DNA from: Kofleriaceae bacterium
GTDB taxonomy: Bacteria; Myxococcota_A; Polyangia; Haliangiales; Haliangiaceae
Length of the DNA stretch: 64,000 nucleotides
Direction of reading: 5' to 3'
Assembly (NCBI GenBank): GCA_018057825.1
Contig: JAGPCY010000009.1
Location: 62,001 to 126,000, forward strand
Shown: in pieces, positions 31,931 through 44,848 of the stretch
Layout: every line of letters begins with the position of its first letter
How positions within the stretch are numbered: position 1 is the stretch's first letter
Notes under the pieces: model-generated
What the model was told of the DNA's origin: nothing
The model's database searches: none
The model's input: only the letters and a program-made list of their open reading frames with translations
Program-made: the position numbers and the translations under genes

Positions 31931-32908
31931 TCATCGCAGCCAGCCGCTGGCGTCGAACGCGGCGATCGTGGTGGCGAGCGCGTCGGGCAGCGGCGTGAAC
32001 GCGAGCGCCAGCTCCTGGGCCGCGCGCGTGGCGTCGGGGTGGACGTCCTCGAGGAGGAACTGGAGCTGGCCGGCCGGGATGAGCGGTGGCCGCCCGGTCA
32101 GCTTGGCCATCCGCTCGCCGGACCAGCTCACGGTGCGCGCGAGCCAGGTCGGCAGAACCCGCGGCACGCGGCCGCGCCCAGCGGCGGCGACCACGGCCTG
32201 GGCCAGCTCCACCAGCGTCACGAAGCGATCGTGGAGGATGTAGCGCGCGCCGATCGCGGCGCGCTCGGCCAGCAGGTGACCGCGCGCGACGTCCGGGGCG
32301 AACACCACCGGGATGCCCCCCGGCAAGAGCATGGGGATCTGCCCCTTCACGAGCCGCACCAGCAGCTCGTTGAGGCCTGGGTTCTGGACCGGCGCCGGAC
32401 CGAACACCGCGGATGGGTGGGTGTAGCGGACCGGCAGCCCGCGCGCCTGGAGCGCGACGATCGCGCGATCGGCGTCCTGCTTGGAGCGCTCGTAGGGTGA
32501 GCCCTTGGGCTCGTCGGCGAGCTGGTCCTCGTTGAACCGCTCGCCGCGCCGCCACGCGAACACGTCGATCGTGCTGGTATAGACGAAGCTGTCGACGCCG
32601 GCCGCCAGCGCGGCCTCGCCGACCAACCGCGAGCCATCGCAGTTCACCGCGGTGAAGCGTCGGGGATCGCGCAGCCACTGCTCCGGCAGGCCGGCGGTGT
32701 GGAAGACCGCGCGCACTCCCCTCATCGCCCGCGCGATCGACGCGCCATCGGTCACGTCGCCGGCCACCAGCTCGACCGCGCTGGGCACCAACGGCCGGGC
32801 GCGATCGATGTCGCGCACCACGGCGCGCACCGCGCGGCCTGCGGCGAGCAGCTCGGCGACGACGGCGGCGCCAACCGTACCAGTCGCGCCGGTGATCAAG
32901 GTCGTCAC
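31931..32908 (-). CDS. NAD(P)-dependent epimerase/dihydroflavonol-reductase-like SDR
   Basis: A 325-aa extended short-chain dehydrogenase. The N-terminal Rossmann motif is TGATGTVG, GDVTD contacts the cofactor, and the catalytic pair is in SPYERSK (Tyr and Lys), preceded by YTSTIDVF. The family includes sugar epimerases, 3-beta-hydroxysteroid dehydrogenases and flavonol reductases, and the substrate is not predictable. GTG at 32908 places the Rossmann motif at residue 7; upstream in-frame codons encode Arg/Ala-rich sequence without homology. The gene ends 74 bp before the selenoprotein operon on the same strand, but the palindrome between them suggests separate control. Confidence 0.9.
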   Translation of the reverse strand: MTTLITGATGTVGAAVVAELLAAGRAVRAVVRDIDRARPLVPSAVELVAGDVTDGASIARAMRGVRAVFHTAGLPEQWLRDPRRFTAVNCDGSRLVGEAALAAGVDSFVYTSTIDVFAWRRGERFNEDQLADEPKGSPYERSKQDADRAIVALQARGLPVRYTHPSAVFGPAPVQNPGLNELLVRLVKGQIPMLLPGGIPVVFAPDVARGHLLAERAAIGARYILHDRFVTLVELAQAVVAAAGRGRVPRVLPTWLARTVSWSGERMAKLTGRPPLIPAGQLQFLLEDVHPDATRAAQELALAFTPLPDALATTIAAFDASGWLR

Positions 32909-33090
32909 GGCGTCGACGCTAGCACCGGCGACGGCGCGGCGGCTATCCCCGCGGCGCGCTCGGCGTCGCACTCGGCGACGGGTCGCGCGGCGACGCCGGC
33001 CACCACCCGATCGCGAGACGGGTGCCGATCCGTGCCGGAGTCCGCCGTCGCCTGCCGGGGAAGCTCGGGCGAGGGGTGCGTCGCGCGCCC

Positions 33091-36000
33091 ATGCCTGATG
33101 CCGCCTCTCTCCACCTATCTTCGTCGTCGCGCGCCCGACGGCCCTGGCGCTCGCCGGGCCGTCGCTGGTCGCTGCCCCTGGTCGCCGCCGCCCTGATCGA
33201 GGCGGTGGTCGTCCCGCCGGGCCGCGCCTGGGCCGCGCTGCCCGCGCCCCTCGAGCTCGCCCAGCACCGCGCCGGCGGTAGCGCCTCGCCGCCGTTGGTG
33301 AGCAGCGACGGACAGACCGGCGACGCGACCTTCGCGCACGACCTGGCGCTGCCGCCGGGACGCGACGGGCTGACGCCGCGCCTCGGGCTGCACTACCGCT
33401 CGAGCGGTGGCAACTCCGACGTCGGCCGCGGTTGGAGCCTCGTCGGAGTTAGCTGGATCGAGCGCGACACCCGGGTCGCCGCGCCCAAGCTGTCGTCGGC
33501 GGACCGCTTCGTCCTGCGCACGCCGACCTCGACGCAGACCCTGGTCCGCATCGGCACCCTGAGCGGCTTCGCGGCCAGCGGCGTCGCGTTCGAGTACCGC
33601 CTGGCCGACGACAGCGACGATCTGCAGTTCATCTTCCTCGAGGCGTCCAACCAGTGGCGCATCCGCGCCCGGACCGGCGAGGATCAGTTCTTCCAGGCCG
33701 CGGTCGTCCACTCCCCGGGCGCGCCGCCGTCGTGGCTGCCCGGGACCACCGCTCCGGTTGGCACCGCCGCCCAGACCCTGGCCTGGAACCTGACCCGGAC
33801 CCGCGACGCCAACGGCAACACGATCGACTACCGCTACGACGTCCCGACTCGCCTCGGCAACCACGTGAACGCCAGCGGCCCGATCCAGGGGCGCCACGCC
33901 GAGACGCCGCGCCTGGTCGAGATCCAGTACGGCGGCAACGATGGCTCGCAGGTCGCGGCGGCGGCGATGCCGCACCTGTTCCGGATCTCCTTGGCCCGGC
34001 ACGGCATGACGACGCCCGCGGTGCTCGCCGCCCACGCGCCGCCGGCCCGCGATCCGGCGTGCTACCCGACCAACGACGGCGTGGTCGGCGGTCGCTACGA
34101 GGCGGTGTCGCTGCGGGCCGGCGGTGCCCTCCACGACACCGGCGAAGGCGTGGCGGTGTGGGGCATCGCGGTCGAGGCGGTCGCGCCCGGCACCACCGAC
34201 GGCGCCCAGCGCGAGTTCGCGTCGCGGCTGGCCAGCGTGACCCGCTTGACCTACAACCTCGACGAGGTCGGCTGCGGCAACGCCGACGAGCTGCACCCGA
34301 CGCTCAAGCGCATCGACACCTACGGCGTCGCCGAAGACGGCACGCTCACCGAGGCGCCACCGCTCACCTTCCACTACTACGGCTGGGACCGCCGGTTCGT
34401 CGCCACCGACCTGGCGATGCCGGCCGTTCATCGCTACGACGCGCCGAACCTCGACACCTGGCTGTGGCGCGGCTTCGGCGCCACCATCACCGCCGAGCAG
34501 CGCGGCCAGCTCCAGCTCGGCCTGGGCGGCGCCGGCCGGGCCAGCGCGTCCGGGTTGTTCCGCACCAGCGCCGCCGTCGAGCAGGCCTTCGCCGATCTCG
34601 ACGGCGACACCGTCCCCGACTTCGTCGACCACGGTCGCAGCGCGGCCTGCTATCCGGGCGAGAGCTTCGCCACCGGGGCCTGGATCCGCGGCAGCGCCGG
34701 CGGCTGGCTCGACCCGCCAGCCGCGTTGCCGTTCGGCCCGGTCGAGCGGCGCGGCGGCGCCAAGATCTGCGGCACGACCACCTTCGAGGCCGCGACCGTC
34801 CACTGTACCGTCGACTACGACCACCGCGCCGGGTTCCCGTACGCCCACGCCGATCGCCTCGACCTCGATCTCGACAGCGACGGCTACGCCGATCTGCTCG
34901 AGGCGAGCGACGAGTTCGATCCGGCCCGCCCGCTGTGGCACCCGTACCAGAGCTGGCCGACCGGCGCGCGCTGGACCTGGCGGCGCAACACGCTGGCGGA
35001 CACCGGCGTGGTCGGCTACGGCGCGGCCCAGCCCCTGCCGGTCTTTCCCTGGGTCCTGCCGACGACGCTGGTCAACGGCGCCGCGGTCGCCGCGCAGGGG
35101 TTCTACGGCGCCGCCACGATGGATGGCCGGCGCTTCAACATGTTCGACGACGACGGCTGCCACGGGCCCGGCAACCCCGAGGTCAACGGCAGCTACGGCT
35201 GGAACGTCGACGGCCCGATGCAGCGCCTGGTCAACGACGGTCGCCGGGTCCTGGTCGGCAACTACAGCGAGCACGCCCAGCGCATGACCGCGTCGGGCAG
35301 CCCGCTCGGCGAGGACACCGTCGCCTACTCGCAGGCCACGACCGACAGCCGCGCTGGCTCGCTCCTCGACATCACCGGCGATGGCCTGCTCGACCGCGTG
35401 GTCGCCACCAGCTTCGTCGATCAACGCTTCGCCGCGGGCGATCTCCGCCGCAACTCCGATGGCGCGCTCGTGGTGTACCGCGGCACCGGTCCCGGGCAGT
35501 TCGGACCGGCCGAGCTGTGGGCGCTGCCCGGCGTGACCGCGGCGGCGCGGGCGCGCGAGGCCCGCTACCCGCTGGTCACCCATCGCACGATGACCTTGTC
35601 GGCGCGTCGCGATCTGCTGCCGGCGCGGCGCACCTTCACCACCGACGCGGTGACCGACGTCAACGGCGACGGCCTGCCCGATCTGCTGACCGTGCGGCCC
35701 GACGTCGAGACCCACACCGGCGCGGTCGCGACGCGGTTCGAGCCGATGACGTGGATGCTCAACCACCGCCTCGGGCTGGCCGGCTGGGGCGGCGGCCGCT
35801 CGGGCGCGGCCTTGCCGCAGGCGATCTCTCAGGACGACCTCGACGCGATCGCCACCGACACCCAGGCGCGGCGCAGCCGCACGCGCTACCAGCTCTTCGA
35901 CTACAACGGCGATGGCCTGCCCGACTTCGTCGGCGAGGGTTGGATCCAGTACGGCACCGGCGCCGGCTTCACCGCTCCCCTCGAGCTCGCCGCGGCGGCG

Positions 36001-39000
36001 ATCGGCCTCGACGATCCCTTCCGCCCCGGCCTGGCGTTCACCGAGCGCGCGTGGCACGAGGCCGGCTCCCAGGTGGTGCGGCCCGAGCGCGTGATCCTGG
36101 ACGTCACCGGCGACGGTCGGCCCGAGCTGATCGTCCACGACGAGTACAGCGGCGACGGCGCTGCGCGGGTCTACACCGACGCCGATCCCGGCGCCGCGCC
36201 GGGACGGCTGCGCGTCGTCGACAACGGTCGCGGCGCCCGCACCGAGCTGCGCTACCAGACCCAGGTCGCGGCGCTCGCGCCGGGCGATCGCGCGGTCCCG
36301 ATCAAGCGCTGGGTCCTGGCGTCGAGCCAGACCACCGACGGCTCGGCCCGGGTCCTGACCACGCAGTACCGCTACGCCGGCCCGGTGCTCAAGAAGACCA
36401 GCGAGCTGGTCGGAGGCCAGCCGCTGACGCCGGCGGCGGGGTTTCACGGCTTCCGTCGGGTCGCGGTCTGTCATCCCGACGGGACCCAGACCGAGACCCA
36501 CCACGACTTCGCCGGACGCCTCGACGGTCGGGTCGCCAAGGTCACCCAGTTCGGCGATGATCCGTCGACCGACAAGTGCGAGTTCATCGACGACGAGTCG
36601 CCGGGCGGGCGGATCCGCGCGCGCACCAGCTACGAGTACGAGAGCTCGAGCCTGCCGGCGGCCGGCGGCGCCGAGGTCGTGACCCAGCTCCGGCCGCGTC
36701 GCACCGTCGCCACGACCTTCTTGCCCGGCCAGAGCCTGACCAGCACGCGCGAGTCCGTCACCACGTGGAGCCAGGTCAACGGGCGCTGGGTCGCGACCGC
36801 GACCGTGTCGCGCAGCGTGCCCGAGGTCCCGGCCGAGACCATCTCGACCCGCGTGTCCTATGCCGCCAACCTGCGCACCAGCGCCAGCAGCTATCGGGTC
36901 GTGACCACTGAGCGCGCGACCTCGGGGCCGACCTACGGCGACGTCGAGCGGACCCGCTACTTCTACGATGGCTCGACGACCTTCGGCGGGTTCACGCGCG
37001 GCAATCTGACCCGCGTGCAGCGCTTCACCGGCGCGACGACCAGCGTCAACACCGACCTCACCCTCGACGCTCTCGGCCACGTCGTGACCGAACGCTCACC
37101 GCTCGGGTTCCTCAGCCGGACGTGCTGGGACGGCAAGGGCCTGTATCCGGTGGCGCAGCAAGACCCGGCCGGCCTGGTCACGACCCATGTCACCGCCTAC
37201 GCCACTGGTCAGGTCCTCGAGCAGGCCGGGCCGATCGGCTATCCGTCGACCGCGCTGTCGTGCGCCGCGGCGGCGTCCAGCGGCGGCCTGTCGTCGCGCG
37301 TGACGCCGGCGGCGCCGCCGTGGAAGTTCAAGCGCGCGCTCCAGCCGTCGACGACCACCAGCCACCCGACGGTCGCGCTCTTGCCCAGCGACGCCGCCAG
37401 CTCGACCGCGGGCTCGGCGTCGCGCTACTGGGCGTCGCTCAGCGCCGGCTGGGCGCCGATGGAGCGCGTGGTGGCCGGCCTCGAGCCGATCATCCCGCGG
37501 CCCTACGTCGGCCTCGCGGTCGGCGGCGCGGCGATGGCCAGCGGCACGCTCGGGGCCGCTCCGCCGGCCTGGTTCTCCGATGCGCCGCCGACCACCGCGG
37601 TGCCGACCACGCGCTACCGCTACGACGGCCTGGGACGGCTGCTCGCGACCTACGGCCCGCGCGGTCGCGGCACCGATGGTCGGTTCGCGATCGGCCAGCG
37701 CACGCTGGCCGAGCACAACCAGCCCGGGACGCTGTCGCAGCAGTGGGTCGGCCTCGACGACGCCGCGGTGATCGACAAGCTGCGCGCGCCGCAGGTCGAG
37801 ACCGCGGTCGACGGCCTCGGGCGGACGCAGTATCGCGCGCGCATCGTCGAGCGCACCGCCGCCGCGCCGTGGGGGCGCTACGTGACGACCTCGTTCGGCT
37901 ACGACCTGGCCGGCCGCCCATGGACAGCCTGTGGCCCGACGCCCGACGACGCCGGCGACTGCGCCGAGGTCGTGGCCCGCGACAACCTGGGCGCGGTGCT
38001 GGCGGTCCGCGCCGCCGGGGGCGCGACCTCGTCGGTGAGCTACGGCTTCGAACCCGCCGGCGCGGCGGTCCGGCTGGTCGCGACCAGCACCGCCCCGACC
38101 GGTGAGACCACGACCCAGCTCTACGACTCGCTCGGTCGGCTGGTCGCGACCCGTCAGGCCAGCGGCCTCGGCGGCACCGTCACGACCGCGCAGGAGTACG
38201 ACGCCGCCGGTCGGGTCCGGGTCGCGACCGATGGCCTGGGCGCGGTGATCGCGACGAGCTACGACCTCGCGGGGCGCACCACCTCGGTCCGACGCTACGC
38301 CGCGCGCGCCGTCCTCGATCTCGGCCAGCCGCCGCTCCGCGGTCAGACCTCCACCTACGATAGCGACGGCAAGGTCCTCACCACCGTCGAGACCGCGATC
38401 GGCGAGGCCAGCCGGACCACCACTCTCGGCTACGACACCAAGGGTCGCCTGCGGACCGTCACGCCGCCGGCCGCGCCCGGCCTGCCCAACCACGGCGTCA
38501 CGACCTACGTCTACGACGACGTCACGACCTCGAACGGCTACGGTCGGGTGGTTCGGGTGTCGTCGCCGGCCGAAGATCTCGACCTCACCTACGACGGCCG
38601 CGGGCTCATGGTCCGCGAGAAGCGCAGCTACCACGTCGCCCTCGGCGGTCGCGTCCTGAGCGACGCCCTCGAGGTCGGCTACCGCTACGATCTGGCCGGT
38701 CAGCCGGTGGCGCTCACGGTCTACCCGACGCCCGGCGGCGCCGGTCAGACCTACACCTTGCGCCGCGATCCCGACGGCGTCGCCACCGAACTCTACGACG
38801 AGACCCGGGCCCGCACGCTGGTCGGGTTCGGATGGAACGACGCCGGCGCGCTCCGTCGCGCCACCGATCTCCACGGCGGCAAGGAGGAGTTCACCTACGA
38901 CGCCGACGGTCCGGTGCGGACGCACACGGTCGAGCTCGGCGGCACCGTCTGGCACGAGGTGACCGAGCGCGACGCCAGCGGTCGTCCGACCTTGGTCACC

Positions 39001-40653
39001 ACCACCGACAGCGGGTTCTCGACCTTGGGCACGGCGATGCTCGGCTTCGGCTACGACGGGCTGGGGCGGATCTCGTCGACCGCCGGCAGCTTCGCGGATG
39101 GCTCGGTGATCAGCTCGTACTACGAGGGCATCGACCACGACCGCACCCGCATCGCCGGGATGTACTCGACGGTGCCCGGCCACGCTGACCGCAACCTCAC
39201 CTACCGCTACGCCGGCGCCGATCCGGCCCAGCTCACCAAGATCGAGCGCGCCGATGGCGGTCTCCAGTACCAGGCCGGATACAACGGGTTCGGCGCCCTG
39301 CGCACGCGCCACGGCGAGGCCTACATCCTCGACCCCGGCGATCGCGTGCGCGAGGACGCCAGCGCGTACTACGCCTACGGCGCCGACGGCGCCCGCACCC
39401 ACGCCTACGACAAGACCTCGGGCGAGGTGGTGGCGACCCTCGGTGGCCTGTGGGAGGTGAGCTACACGCCGAGCGGCGCCGGCTTCGCGAGGGTCGGCGC
39501 CCACGTCCAGCTCGGCACCGCCCGCATCGACGTCGGCACCGGGGCCACGTCGTTCGTCCACCGCGACTACCAGGGCTCGGCGGCGCTGGCTCGCGGCGCG
39601 ATCGGCGACGCCGCGACCCGGCGGGCCTTCACGCCCTACGGCGAGCCGGTGTTCGCCTCGGGGCCGGGCGCGAGCTGGCTCGGCTTCCAGGGCGGGGTTC
39701 GGTCGAACACCGGTGGGCCTCTCCTGCGCTTCGGCGCGCGCGACTACGATCCGATGGTCAAGCTGTGGACCAGTCAGGATCCGGTGATCGGCAATCCGGC
39801 CTACGGGTTCAACTTCGACAACCCGGCGGCGATGATCGATCCGACGGGGCTCGATCCCGAGGTGTACTGCACCAACTGCAAGGGTGTCGACATGGTGTTC
39901 TCGCTGGATCGGCCGGCCGGTCCGACGCTCCCTATGCCGCGCCGATCGATGGACGACTACCATCCGATCCCCCGACCAGGGCATGGTGCGACGGGCCCCT
40001 TCGGTGAGCACGACTGGCTTGAGACCGCGATCCCGGTGGCGATGGTCGCGGTCCCTGTCGTCTACACGCTGGTTCGGGCTCCGGCCGCGGTCGGCCGGGT
40101 CTCGACGTGGGCGGCCAACCTGCTGGAGGGCACCCCCGCCGCGCCACGCGTCGTGAGCTGGATCGCCCAGAACTCAGCCGCGCGCGACAGCCTGTTCGGG
40201 TTCGGCCAGCAGTTCATCGCTGCGCGGGCGGGGGGTCGCGACCTGGCCCCGTCGACGGGCCTCGGTGTGTGGGGCGCGGTCACCGGGGTGATCGGGGGAC
40301 GCGCGGCGGGTTGGCTCTACGCCCCGGCGCGCTTCGGCTGGGACGCCACGCGCACGTTCGCGAACAACATGGGCCGCTTCATGATCACGCAGCCGGCATG
40401 GTTCGGCTGGGGCCTGGCGGTCGGCTACGGCAACTCCGTGATCGCGGGCACGCCCTTCGGTGTCGAGACGGTCAACGCCGCCGGTCGCACTGTGGGGCTG
40501 GGTTCGGCGGCCTACGGATGGAACCGCATGCTGAACTCCCCCGAGGGCGCGACGGTGTTCCCTGGCGGCTACCAGAACGGGAACTACCGGGGCTTCAACA
40601 CGCTCATCAACCAGGGGATCGGGTTCGGGCTCCGGTTGCTCCTGCGGCCGTAG
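33091..40653 (+). CDS. Giant secreted SpvB/FG-GAP/Rhs-repeat protein with variable C-terminus
   Basis: A 2520-aa protein. The signal peptide is SLPLVAAALIEAVVV through GRAWA, followed by an SpvB-type N-terminal domain (about 55-300, with GLTPRLGLHYRSSGGNSDVGRGWSL). Six FG-GAP/VCBS calcium-binding motifs follow (DLDGDTVPDF, DLDSDGYADL, DITGDGLLD, DVNGDGLPD, DYNGDGLPD, DVTGDGRPE). Many YD/Rhs repeats occupy about 1250-2240 (YDGLGRL, YDAAGRV, YDLAGRT), ending in the conserved Rhs core terminus and DPTGL near residue 2250. The last 270 residues are unlike the core: a short cysteine pair (CTNC), then Gly- and Ala-rich partly hydrophobic segments. In Rhs/TcB-type proteins the core forms a shell around a C-terminal toxin. 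No immunity gene follows; the next gene is on the other strand 11 bp away. Confidence 0.9.
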   Translation: MPDAASLHLSSSSRARRPWRSPGRRWSLPLVAAALIEAVVVPPGRAWAALPAPLELAQHRAGGSASPPLVSSDGQTGDATFAHDLALPPGRDGLTPRLGLHYRSSGGNSDVGRGWSLVGVSWIERDTRVAAPKLSSADRFVLRTPTSTQTLVRIGTLSGFAASGVAFEYRLADDSDDLQFIFLEASNQWRIRARTGEDQFFQAAVVHSPGAPPSWLPGTTAPVGTAAQTLAWNLTRTRDANGNTIDYRYDVPTRLGNHVNASGPIQGRHAETPRLVEIQYGGNDGSQVAAAAMPHLFRISLARHGMTTPAVLAAHAPPARDPACYPTNDGVVGGRYEAVSLRAGGALHDTGEGVAVWGIAVEAVAPGTTDGAQREFASRLASVTRLTYNLDEVGCGNADELHPTLKRIDTYGVAEDGTLTEAPPLTFHYYGWDRRFVATDLAMPAVHRYDAPNLDTWLWRGFGATITAEQRGQLQLGLGGAGRASASGLFRTSAAVEQAFADLDGDTVPDFVDHGRSAACYPGESFATGAWIRGSAGGWLDPPAALPFGPVERRGGAKICGTTTFEAATVHCTVDYDHRAGFPYAHADRLDLDLDSDGYADLLEASDEFDPARPLWHPYQSWPTGARWTWRRNTLADTGVVGYGAAQPLPVFPWVLPTTLVNGAAVAAQGFYGAATMDGRRFNMFDDDGCHGPGNPEVNGSYGWNVDGPMQRLVNDGRRVLVGNYSEHAQRMTASGSPLGEDTVAYSQATTDSRAGSLLDITGDGLLDRVVATSFVDQRFAAGDLRRNSDGALVVYRGTGPGQFGPAELWALPGVTAAARAREARYPLVTHRTMTLSARRDLLPARRTFTTDAVTDVNGDGLPDLLTVRPDVETHTGAVATRFEPMTWMLNHRLGLAGWGGGRSGAALPQAISQDDLDAIATDTQARRSRTRYQLFDYNGDGLPDFVGEGWIQYGTGAGFTAPLELAAAAIGLDDPFRPGLAFTERAWHEAGSQVVRPERVILDVTGDGRPELIVHDEYSGDGAARVYTDADPGAAPGRLRVVDNGRGARTELRYQTQVAALAPGDRAVPIKRWVLASSQTTDGSARVLTTQYRYAGPVLKKTSELVGGQPLTPAAGFHGFRRVAVCHPDGTQTETHHDFAGRLDGRVAKVTQFGDDPSTDKCEFIDDESPGGRIRARTSYEYESSSLPAAGGAEVVTQLRPRRTVATTFLPGQSLTSTRESVTTWSQVNGRWVATATVSRSVPEVPAETISTRVSYAANLRTSASSYRVVTTERATSGPTYGDVERTRYFYDGSTTFGGFTRGNLTRVQRFTGATTSVNTDLTLDALGHVVTERSPLGFLSRTCWDGKGLYPVAQQDPAGLVTTHVTAYATGQVLEQAGPIGYPSTALSCAAAASSGGLSSRVTPAAPPWKFKRALQPSTTTSHPTVALLPSDAASSTAGSASRYWASLSAGWAPMERVVAGLEPIIPRPYVGLAVGGAAMASGTLGAAPPAWFSDAPPTTAVPTTRYRYDGLGRLLATYGPRGRGTDGRFAIGQRTLAEHNQPGTLSQQWVGLDDAAVIDKLRAPQVETAVDGLGRTQYRARIVERTAAAPWGRYVTTSFGYDLAGRPWTACGPTPDDAGDCAEVVARDNLGAVLAVRAAGGATSSVSYGFEPAGAAVRLVATSTAPTGETTTQLYDSLGRLVATRQASGLGGTVTTAQEYDAAGRVRVATDGLGAVIATSYDLAGRTTSVRRYAARAVLDLGQPPLRGQTSTYDSDGKVLTTVETAIGEASRTTTLGYDTKGRLRTVTPPAAPGLPNHGVTTYVYDDVTTSNGYGRVVRVSSPAEDLDLTYDGRGLMVREKRSYHVALGGRVLSDALEVGYRYDLAGQPVALTVYPTPGGAGQTYTLRRDPDGVATELYDETRARTLVGFGWNDAGALRRATDLHGGKEEFTYDADGPVRTHTVELGGTVWHEVTERDASGRPTLVTTTDSGFSTLGTAMLGFGYDGLGRISSTAGSFADGSVISSYYEGIDHDRTRIAGMYSTVPGHADRNLTYRYAGADPAQLTKIERADGGLQYQAGYNGFGALRTRHGEAYILDPGDRVREDASAYYAYGADGARTHAYDKTSGEVVATLGGLWEVSYTPSGAGFARVGAHVQLGTARIDVGTGATSFVHRDYQGSAALARGAIGDAATRRAFTPYGEPVFASGPGASWLGFQGGVRSNTGGPLLRFGARDYDPMVKLWTSQDPVIGNPAYGFNFDNPAAMIDPTGLDPEVYCTNCKGVDMVFSLDRPAGPTLPMPRRSMDDYHPIPRPGHGATGPFGEHDWLETAIPVAMVAVPVVYTLVRAPAAVGRVSTWAANLLEGTPAAPRVVSWIAQNSAARDSLFGFGQQFIAARAGGRDLAPSTGLGVWGAVTGVIGGRAAGWLYAPARFGWDATRTFANNMGRFMITQPAWFGWGLAVGYGNSVIAGTPFGVETVNAAGRTVGLGSAAYGWNRMLNSPEGATVFPGGYQNGNYRGFNTLINQGIGFGLRLLLRP

Positions 40654-40664
40654 CGCGTCCTCGC

Positions 40665-43544
<2,880 letters not shown>

Positions 43545-43615
43545 GCTGCTTCCTACCGAGTCGCGGCGATCCGCGCAACCGCGCCGACCGCCGAGTCTCG
43601 TGCTAGCGTGCCTCC

Positions 43616-44191
43616 ATGACCGCGGGGGACACGGCGCCCACGGCCAACCCAGACGACGACGACATCGCGCTCATGACCGCGATGGCGAACGGCGATCGCG
43701 CGGCCTTGGCGGCGCTGTACGACCGCCACGCCCCGACGCTCCTGGCGCTCGGTCTGCGCATCGTCAAGCACCGCGGCGAGGCCGAGGATCTGCTGCACGA
43801 CGTCTTCCTCGAGGCCTGGCGCAACGCGAAATCCTACGATCTGAACCGCGGTCGGGTTCGTACCTGGCTCGTGATCCGCATGCGGTCGCGCGCCCTCGAC
43901 GTCCTCAAGTCGGCCCGGGTCTCCCGGCGGACCGACGACGAGCGCGTCGCCGAGCGGGTGGTCGGCGACGACGACCCCAGCGCCAGCCCCGATCAGCGCC
44001 GGGTCCGGGCCGCCCTGGCGGAGGTCCCGCCCGACCAGCGGGCCATCCTCGAGCTGGCCTACTTCGAGGGCCTGTCGTGCTCGGATATCGCGACCCGGCT
44101 CACGATCCCGATCGGCACCGTCAAGTCGCGCCTGGCTGCCGCGCTGACCAAACTGCGCAATACTCTCGGGGTCGCGCGCGCCGCCCCTTGA
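43616..44191 (+). CDS. ECF-type RNA polymerase sigma factor
   Basis: A 191-aa sigma-70-family factor. Region 2 (about 25-95) reads [38 protein letters not shown], and region 4 (about 125-180) reads [40 protein letters not shown], ending in the DNA-recognition helix. It is 18 bp upstream of a ChrR-like cupin anti-sigma gene, so it probably belongs to the RpoE-ChrR type, where oxidative or photo-oxidative stress releases the sigma factor. Confidence 0.95.
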   Translation: MTAGDTAPTANPDDDDIALMTAMANGDRAALAALYDRHAPTLLALGLRIVKHRGEAEDLLHDVFLEAWRNAKSYDLNRGRVRTWLVIRMRSRALDVLKSARVSRRTDDERVAERVVGDDDPSASPDQRRVRAALAEVPPDQRAILELAYFEGLSCSDIATRLTIPIGTVKSRLAAALTKLRNTLGVARAAP

Positions 44192-44209
44192 CCTCCCACC
44201 TCGCCTGCC

Positions 44210-44827
44210 ATGGACCTCGCCGAACTTCTGCCGCTGTACGCCCTGGGCGCCCTCGATGACGCCGAGGCGGCCGAGGTCGCGCGCGCGGTGGCCGCCGACC
44301 CGGCCCTGGCCGCCGAGCTAAAGACCCTGCTCACCGCGAGCGTCGACCTGGCGGCCGCCGCCCCGGGGCTGGCGCCGTCGCCGGCGGTCCGCGACCGGCT
44401 CCTGGCCTCGGTCGACACCCGGTTCGAGCGCTTCGTCGCGCGCATGTCCGAGCTGTTCGACGTCGCCGCCGATCGCGCGCGCGAGCTGTTCCGGCTGATC
44501 GACCGCAAGGACGCCTGGGAGCCCGGACCGACCCCGGGCTCGTGGCTCATCCACTTCACGGCCGGCCCGGCCCTCGCCGGCGCCGACACCGGGTTCGTGC
44601 GCCTGGCGCCGGGCGAGCGCTTCGCCTGGCACCGCCACACCGGCGACGAGCAGAACCTGGTCCTGGCCGGCGTCGCCGACGACTCCCTGTCCGGCCGCCT
44701 CACCCCCGGCGCCGAGGCCTTCGCCCCCGCCGGCACCGAGCACGACTTCGTCAACGTCGGCGACGAGGACTTCGTCTTCGCGGTCTGGGTCTGGGGCGTC
44801 GACTTCGACACCCCGCGCCCGCGCTGA
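44210..44827 (+). CDS. ChrR-like cupin anti-sigma factor without an N-terminal zinc motif
   Basis: A 205-aa probable inhibitor of the sigma factor encoded just upstream. The N-terminal 80 residues form the helical anti-sigma domain (LLPLYALGALDDAEAAEVARAVAADP). Residues 110-200 are a cupin with metal ligands WHRHTGDEQN and GTEHDF. In classical ChrR the anti-sigma domain carries a His/Cys zinc site; here no HxxxCxxC is present and the protein has no cysteine, so any redox sensing must go through the cupin metal. Short spacing makes a two-gene operon very likely. Confidence 0.88.
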   Translation: MDLAELLPLYALGALDDAEAAEVARAVAADPALAAELKTLLTASVDLAAAAPGLAPSPAVRDRLLASVDTRFERFVARMSELFDVAADRARELFRLIDRKDAWEPGPTPGSWLIHFTAGPALAGADTGFVRLAPGERFAWHRHTGDEQNLVLAGVADDSLSGRLTPGAEAFAPAGTEHDFVNVGDEDFVFAVWVWGVDFDTPRPR

Positions 44828-44848
44828 GCGCCGCGGGTCCCGGCGCGC

